Origin: Cytophagales bacterium
GTDB taxonomy: Bacteria > Bacteroidota > Bacteroidia > Cytophagales > Spirosomataceae
NCBI GenBank assembly: GCA_013298125.1
Contig: JAAFJP010000008.1
Location: 1 to 64,000, forward strand
Reading direction: 5' to 3'
DNA length: 64,000 nucleotides
The notes beneath the pieces were generated by a model. It made no database searches, had not been told where the DNA came from, and saw only the letters and a list, made by a program, of their open reading frames with translations. Positions 60,408-64,000 of this stretch are shown here, piece after piece (the stretch's first letter is position 1; each line of letters opens with the position of its first letter). A program made the position numbers and the translations under genes.

Positions 60408-60408
60408 C

Positions 60409-61197
60409 ATGGATTTTATTAAATCACTATTAGCTCAATTCTTTTTGCTTCCTTCCAAGATAAAATACTCAATAATGGCTTTTGGGGCTATTTTGACCAT
60501 TATTTTATTCTATTTTACGTTTAGACCTAATCCAAATGGTTGGCAAAAAGTGTCTAAATTAGGAGTTACATTACCCCTCAAATACAAAATTCATGGCATT
60601 GATGTTTCGCATCACAACGGTACGATAGATTGGCAAAAAGTGAGAAAAATGAGATTTTCTGATGAAGAATTACGCATTAAATTTTGTTTTTTGAAAGCAA
60701 CCGAAGGTATGACTCATTCCGATAAACAATTTGATAGAAATTGGGAAAAATTGGCTCAAATGGGCATCAAAAGAGGAGCTTATCATTTTTATATTCCTTG
60801 GCGTGAACCCGTAGGACAAGCAAAGAATTTTATCAATTCAGTTAAATTAGAAAAAGGAGATTTTGCACCTGTTCTGGATATTGAAAAAAACTCTTTACGT
60901 GCTGATAGTCAAATAGTTAATGATATTGAAAAATGGTTAGATATCATCCAAAATCATTACGGAGTTAAGCCTATAATCTATACAAATCCTACTTTTTACA
61001 GAAAATTTATCAAAGGGAATTTTGATGATTATCCGCTTTGGATTGCGGACTATTCCAAAGAGACCTTGAAAGGATATAATTCAAGTTTATGGTTTTGGCA
61101 GCATACTCAAAGTGGCTGGTGCGAGGGCGTAAAAGGTACAGTAGATTATAACGTTTTCTTAGGTTCACAAGGAGATTTAGATGAATTATGTTTGTAA
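60409..61197 (+). CDS. membrane-anchored GH25 lysozyme-like protein
   Basis: About 262 residues from the ATG at 60409. One N-terminal membrane helix (IMAFGAILTIILFYFTF) is followed by a GH25 muramidase domain: HGIDVSHHNGTIDW, FCFLKATEG, GAYHFYIPW, FAPVLDIEKN, PIIYTNPTFY, LWIADYS and WFWQHTQSG. The Asp and Glu of DVSHH and DIEK are at the catalytic positions. It should cut beta-1,4 bonds between MurNAc and GlcNAc in peptidoglycan, on the periplasmic side. The C-terminus overlaps by 12 nt the convergent glycosyltransferase gene. Confidence 0.92.
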   Translation: MDFIKSLLAQFFLLPSKIKYSIMAFGAILTIILFYFTFRPNPNGWQKVSKLGVTLPLKYKIHGIDVSHHNGTIDWQKVRKMRFSDEELRIKFCFLKATEGMTHSDKQFDRNWEKLAQMGIKRGAYHFYIPWREPVGQAKNFINSVKLEKGDFAPVLDIEKNSLRADSQIVNDIEKWLDIIQNHYGVKPIIYTNPTFYRKFIKGNFDDYPLWIADYSKETLKGYNSSLWFWQHTQSGWCEGVKGTVDYNVFLGSQGDLDELCL

Positions 61198-62370
61198 ATT
61201 ATCCAAAATAACTTTGGCGTAATTCTCTGCACGATTCAATTTGGCGAATGCTTGCATTTTTTCAGGATTTCCAAGAGAAATATCATCTTTCAAAATCAAT
61301 TCTAACTTCTCAGGAAGGTCATTTTTGATGATTAATCCTAATTCATTTTCTTTGATGATTTTACCCATTAATCCATAATTATAAGCTAAAACGGGTTTTT
61401 GAGATGCCGAAGCACGTACAACGATTGCACTCATTCCTACGTGCTTTTGATACAATGCTAAAACGTAATCTGTAATCTCAAAATATTGTTGAATATTCTC
61501 TTCATCAACAAAATCATCAATCGTAATTATTTGGAAATCAGTCGATTCTGATATTTTATTTAGATTCAACCTAAAATTTATTTTTTCACTCTCTTCCCAA
61601 GGACCTACAATTAAGAGACACCCTTTCTTAGATTGTTCACTTGATATTTTTGAAATGGCATCCATAATTTCAGAAATTCCTTTTCTCGAATCCAAAAAGC
61701 CAAACACCAAAAGAACTTTTCGGTTTTCTTCAATTCCCAAAGATTCTCGAAATGAATTGAGGGTATTCTGACTTGGATAGACTTGTACAGGGTCGGGCAA
61801 AAAAATCATCTTGCTCGTACTCCATTTATTTTTTACGTACTCTGTTGCAAATGAATCAAGGTTAAAAATATTCTTGACTAATTTCTTATTGAGAACGAGT
61901 TTTAACATCTTTTCTTTTCTCCAATAATCAATCTTTTCTTTTAAGTTTTCAGATGGATAATTCACCAAAGTAGGTCTGAATAAAATCCCCGAAATAGGGC
62001 AGGGTGGAGGGTTTTGTGTTAAGATTGAAAATTGTAAATAATCAAGATACATTAAGAGTCCATGACTCACTTCGTATTTGAGAGCATACTTACAAAATAA
62101 ATCCCATTCAAAGACGGAACGTTTGAAAATATTTTTAGGTTTCTTCCATTCCTTAAACTCAGAGTCTGTGAATGTTATCCAACGAACTTTTGGCGAATAG
62201 GTTTTTTGAACAATTTGAGGGTGTTTTTTAATAAATTCAGGCATAACCAATACGGTCAAATGATATTCATAATCACTTAAAAGGTAATTATTTATCAAGT
62301 GAAAAAGATAACCAGGATGATGTCCGCTTGCGTCAGGTTCAAAGATAAGTATATTTTGGGGTATTATCAT
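61186..62370 (-). CDS. glycosyltransferase, GT4/GT1-like
   Basis: About 394 residues from the ATG at 62370, which leaves 7 nt to the upstream stop; the TTG seven codons upstream would overlap it. The N-terminal half starts ILIFEPDASGHHPGY. The C-terminal half has the GT-B fold with VLLVFGFLDSRKGI, GCLLIVGPWE, ITDYVLALYQKHVGMS and RASASQKPVLAYNYG. The last two correspond to the nucleotide-sugar site (E/S...K.P). No signal peptide or membrane segment is visible. It is the last gene of a minus-strand operon with a pentapeptide protein and a second glycosyltransferase, probably for surface polysaccharide synthesis. Confidence 0.85.
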   Translation of the reverse strand: MIIPQNILIFEPDASGHHPGYLFHLINNYLLSDYEYHLTVLVMPEFIKKHPQIVQKTYSPKVRWITFTDSEFKEWKKPKNIFKRSVFEWDLFCKYALKYEVSHGLLMYLDYLQFSILTQNPPPCPISGILFRPTLVNYPSENLKEKIDYWRKEKMLKLVLNKKLVKNIFNLDSFATEYVKNKWSTSKMIFLPDPVQVYPSQNTLNSFRESLGIEENRKVLLVFGFLDSRKGISEIMDAISKISSEQSKKGCLLIVGPWEESEKINFRLNLNKISESTDFQIITIDDFVDEENIQQYFEITDYVLALYQKHVGMSAIVVRASASQKPVLAYNYGLMGKIIKENELGLIIKNDLPEKLELILKDDISLGNPEKMQAFAKLNRAENYAKVILDNLQT

Positions 62371-62377
62371 GTTCGAT

Positions 62378-62950
62378 TTATTCAATCTCAATATTGTATT
62401 TCTCTAATAAACCAGAAAGTGTACTGGCGGAGAATTTTGCTCTTTTAATCTTGTTTTTTTCAGGGTCAATCGAAAAATTATAGGAACTTCTAAAATCAAC
62501 TTTTTCTAAATTGGTTTGGTCAAATTTCGCTCCAATCAAGTTACAATTATTGAATATCATTCCTGATAAATTTGTCTCCCCAAAATCAACTTCTTCAAGA
62601 CTACAATCTTTAAATTTAGAATTTTTTAAACTCAATTTATAAAATGAAGACAAATTTAATTGACAATTTTCAAAATTTATCGCAAATCCAAACGTATTAC
62701 AATCTTCAAAACGAACGCCCAAAAGTTTACAGCCTTTCATCGACACGTCTCTAAATGAAGTATTTTTTACAGAAACTAAACTAAAATCGCAGTTCAGAAA
62801 TTGGCAATCCATAAAACTGACTAGCGTGAGCGTTGAATTACTAAAAATACAGTTTTGAAAAGTACAATTTTCGTAATCTCCACGCTCTAATATGTTCTCT
62901 GTAAATGATTGATTTTGAAACGTTTGGTCTTCTGTAAAAGCTCTTTCCAT
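62378..62950 (-). CDS. pentapeptide-repeat protein
   Basis: 190 residues, almost all in A(D/N)LXX-type pentapeptide repeats that form a right-handed quadrilateral beta-helix. Examples are FMDCQFLNCDFSLVSVKN, then CKLLGVRFEDC, LSSFYKLSLKNSKFKDCSL and NLSGMIFNNCNLIGAKF. Central F/L positions and flanking N/C/S/D are clear. No other domain is present. Function in polysaccharide operons is unknown. It is flanked closely by two glycosyltransferases (11 nt and 7 nt). Confidence 0.88.
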   Translation of the reverse strand: MERAFTEDQTFQNQSFTENILERGDYENCTFQNCIFSNSTLTLVSFMDCQFLNCDFSLVSVKNTSFRDVSMKGCKLLGVRFEDCNTFGFAINFENCQLNLSSFYKLSLKNSKFKDCSLEEVDFGETNLSGMIFNNCNLIGAKFDQTNLEKVDFRSSYNFSIDPEKNKIKRAKFSASTLSGLLEKYNIEIE

Positions 62951-62961
62951 TTTACTTTTTT

Positions 62962-64000
62962 CTATAAAATACTACGATAAACGCTTATCGTTTCTTGACT
63001 TCTTCTTTGAACAGAATACTTCTTTTTCTGTGATTGTCCCTTGATAATCAGACTTTTACGCAATTCTATATTTGAAATAATTTGTTCTAATTTATCAGCT
63101 ATATCCTCTGAATTATTTGGGTTGAAATACAAGGCTGCATCTTCGGCTATTTCTGGAAAACACGAAGCATTACTCAAAACCACGGGACAATCACACGTAA
63201 AAGCCTCTAAAATCGGTATTCCAAAACCTTCGTATATTGAAGGATAAACAAAGGCAATTGCATTTTGATAGAGTTCGATTAATGTATCATCATTATTAAA
63301 ACTTTGATGAATTACCTTTTTAATCAAACCTAAATGAGTAATGATTTCAATTTCAGATTGAGAAAATTGCTCACCCCCTGCACACAAAATATAAGTATCG
63401 GGATGTTTATGAGTTATTAAAGCAAAAGCCTCTAAAAATCCTTTAAAATTTTTGTAATCATTTCTCGCACCCACATAAAGCAAATATTTCTCAGGAAGGA
63501 GAACTACTTTTTTATTGAAACTAAGCAATTGGTTGAAATTTGTAGCGTGATAAATAACTTCAATTTTATCAGATTGAATATCATAAAATTTTAATAAATC
63601 AATTTTTGTATTTTCTGAAACCGCAATGATTTTTGAGGCTTTATTTAGCATTTCTTGCTTCTGTTCATGGCTCGCATTATCAAGATGTTCAAGATTAAAT
63701 TTTTCTTTGATACAATCGTGATAAGTCATCACAAAAGGCTTATTTTCAAGGTGTTGTAAAAAGTAATTATTGAAAAATGTAGGGTGGAATACATCAAAAT
63801 CTCCTTTTTTGAGTTGATAAATACTATGGAAACGATTTGCTAATGAGGCAAACCTATCAGTAACTTTTTTTCCTAAAATATAAGGATATTGGGTTGAGCT
63901 TTTTAGAAAATTATCTTTCAAATATTCATTATTTGAAAATCTTGCTGAAATATCAACTTCAATTTCTATTTCAGTCAATGATTCTACTAATTCACTGAAA
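62962..64000 (-). CDS. glycosyltransferase family 4, N-terminus cut by window
   Basis: The reading frame is open to the window edge; the TTG at 63978 is not a real start. Family GT4 blocks are YLLYVGARNDYKNFKGF, IVIHQSFNNDDTLIELYQNAIAFVYPSIYEGFGIPILEAF (donor-binding EGFGIP) and CPVVLSNASCFPEIA. The N-terminal part contains VFHPTFFNNYF and FVMTYHDC. It transfers a sugar from a nucleotide donor, probably to a surface glycan. It is first of the visible operon, followed by the pentapeptide protein and second glycosyltransferase. Confidence 0.9.
   Translation of the reverse strand, partial: FSELVESLTEIEIEVDISARFSNNEYLKDNFLKSSTQYPYILGKKVTDRFASLANRFHSIYQLKKGDFDVFHPTFFNNYFLQHLENKPFVMTYHDCIKEKFNLEHLDNASHEQKQEMLNKASKIIAVSENTKIDLLKFYDIQSDKIEVIYHATNFNQLLSFNKKVVLLPEKYLLYVGARNDYKNFKGFLEAFALITHKHPDTYILCAGGEQFSQSEIEIITHLGLIKKVIHQSFNNDDTLIELYQNAIAFVYPSIYEGFGIPILEAFTCDCPVVLSNASCFPEIAEDAALYFNPNNSEDIADKLEQIISNIELRKSLIIKGQSQKKKYSVQRRSQETISVYRSIL

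Overview
The window looks like chromosomal DNA of a Bacteroidetes bacterium, most likely order Cytophagales (an Emticicia/Arcicella/Spirosoma-like relative; genus is inference). Supporting signs are the AT-rich sequence, the many TAnnTTTG-type -7 promoter elements (some with TTTG about 19 nt upstream), the lack of strong Shine-Dalgarno sites, a long-tailed ribosomal protein S16, DUF4403, DUF2027/Smr and WG-repeat proteins, giant SdrD-B-like surface proteins and LytTR-type two-component regulation. No phage, insertion sequence, CRISPR array, tRNA or rRNA was recognised.

Layout: 1-8.3 kb holds assorted housekeeping and envelope genes (Ldh-family dehydrogenase, DUF4139-like and DUF502 proteins, an FMN glutamate-synthase-like protein, two small lipoproteins, a WG-repeat protein, a DUF481 outer-membrane protein). 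8.5-17.7 kb holds fabG, a membrane VWA protein, an Rpn nuclease paired with a PD-(D/E)XK-like protein, a DUF2027/Smr protein, small unknown genes and a DUF4403 lipoprotein. 17.7-21.1 kb is a TPR histidine kinase/LytTR response regulator operon with a divergent LytTR-only protein. 21.2-28.4 kb is a run of four secreted tail-fibre-like proteins (YadA-head-like repeats, one S74 chaperone domain). 28.4-29.04 kb is rnpB on the minus strand, unusually long because repeats sit in two variable helices. 30.4-32.4 kb is rpsP, rimM, trmD. 32.9-57.1 kb is the centrepiece: three giant paralogous secreted proteins of 969, about 4019 and 2525 residues. Each has an N-terminal SdrD-like module, a large repeat-poor domain, Ca-loop SdrD-B repeats and a common C-terminal two-cysteine tail. 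57.2-61.2 kb holds a HigA-like antitoxin, an esterase, hslV, a 1-Cys peroxiredoxin and a GH25 lysozyme-like protein. 61.2 kb to the end is a minus-strand glycosyltransferase/pentapeptide-repeat/glycosyltransferase operon that runs off the window.

Two threads run through the region. One is surface display: the tail-fibre cluster and the giant SdrD-like proteins carry signal peptides but no recognisable T9SS C-terminal domain, and the giants share a short Cys-containing tail that could be an undescribed sorting or anchoring signal. The other is short repeats: long imperfect hairpins, perfect palindromes and a telomere-like heptamer fill many intergenic gaps, and the heptamer has also entered rnpB. 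A bipartite box followed by a compensated hairpin terminator lies on each side of the giant-protein cluster.
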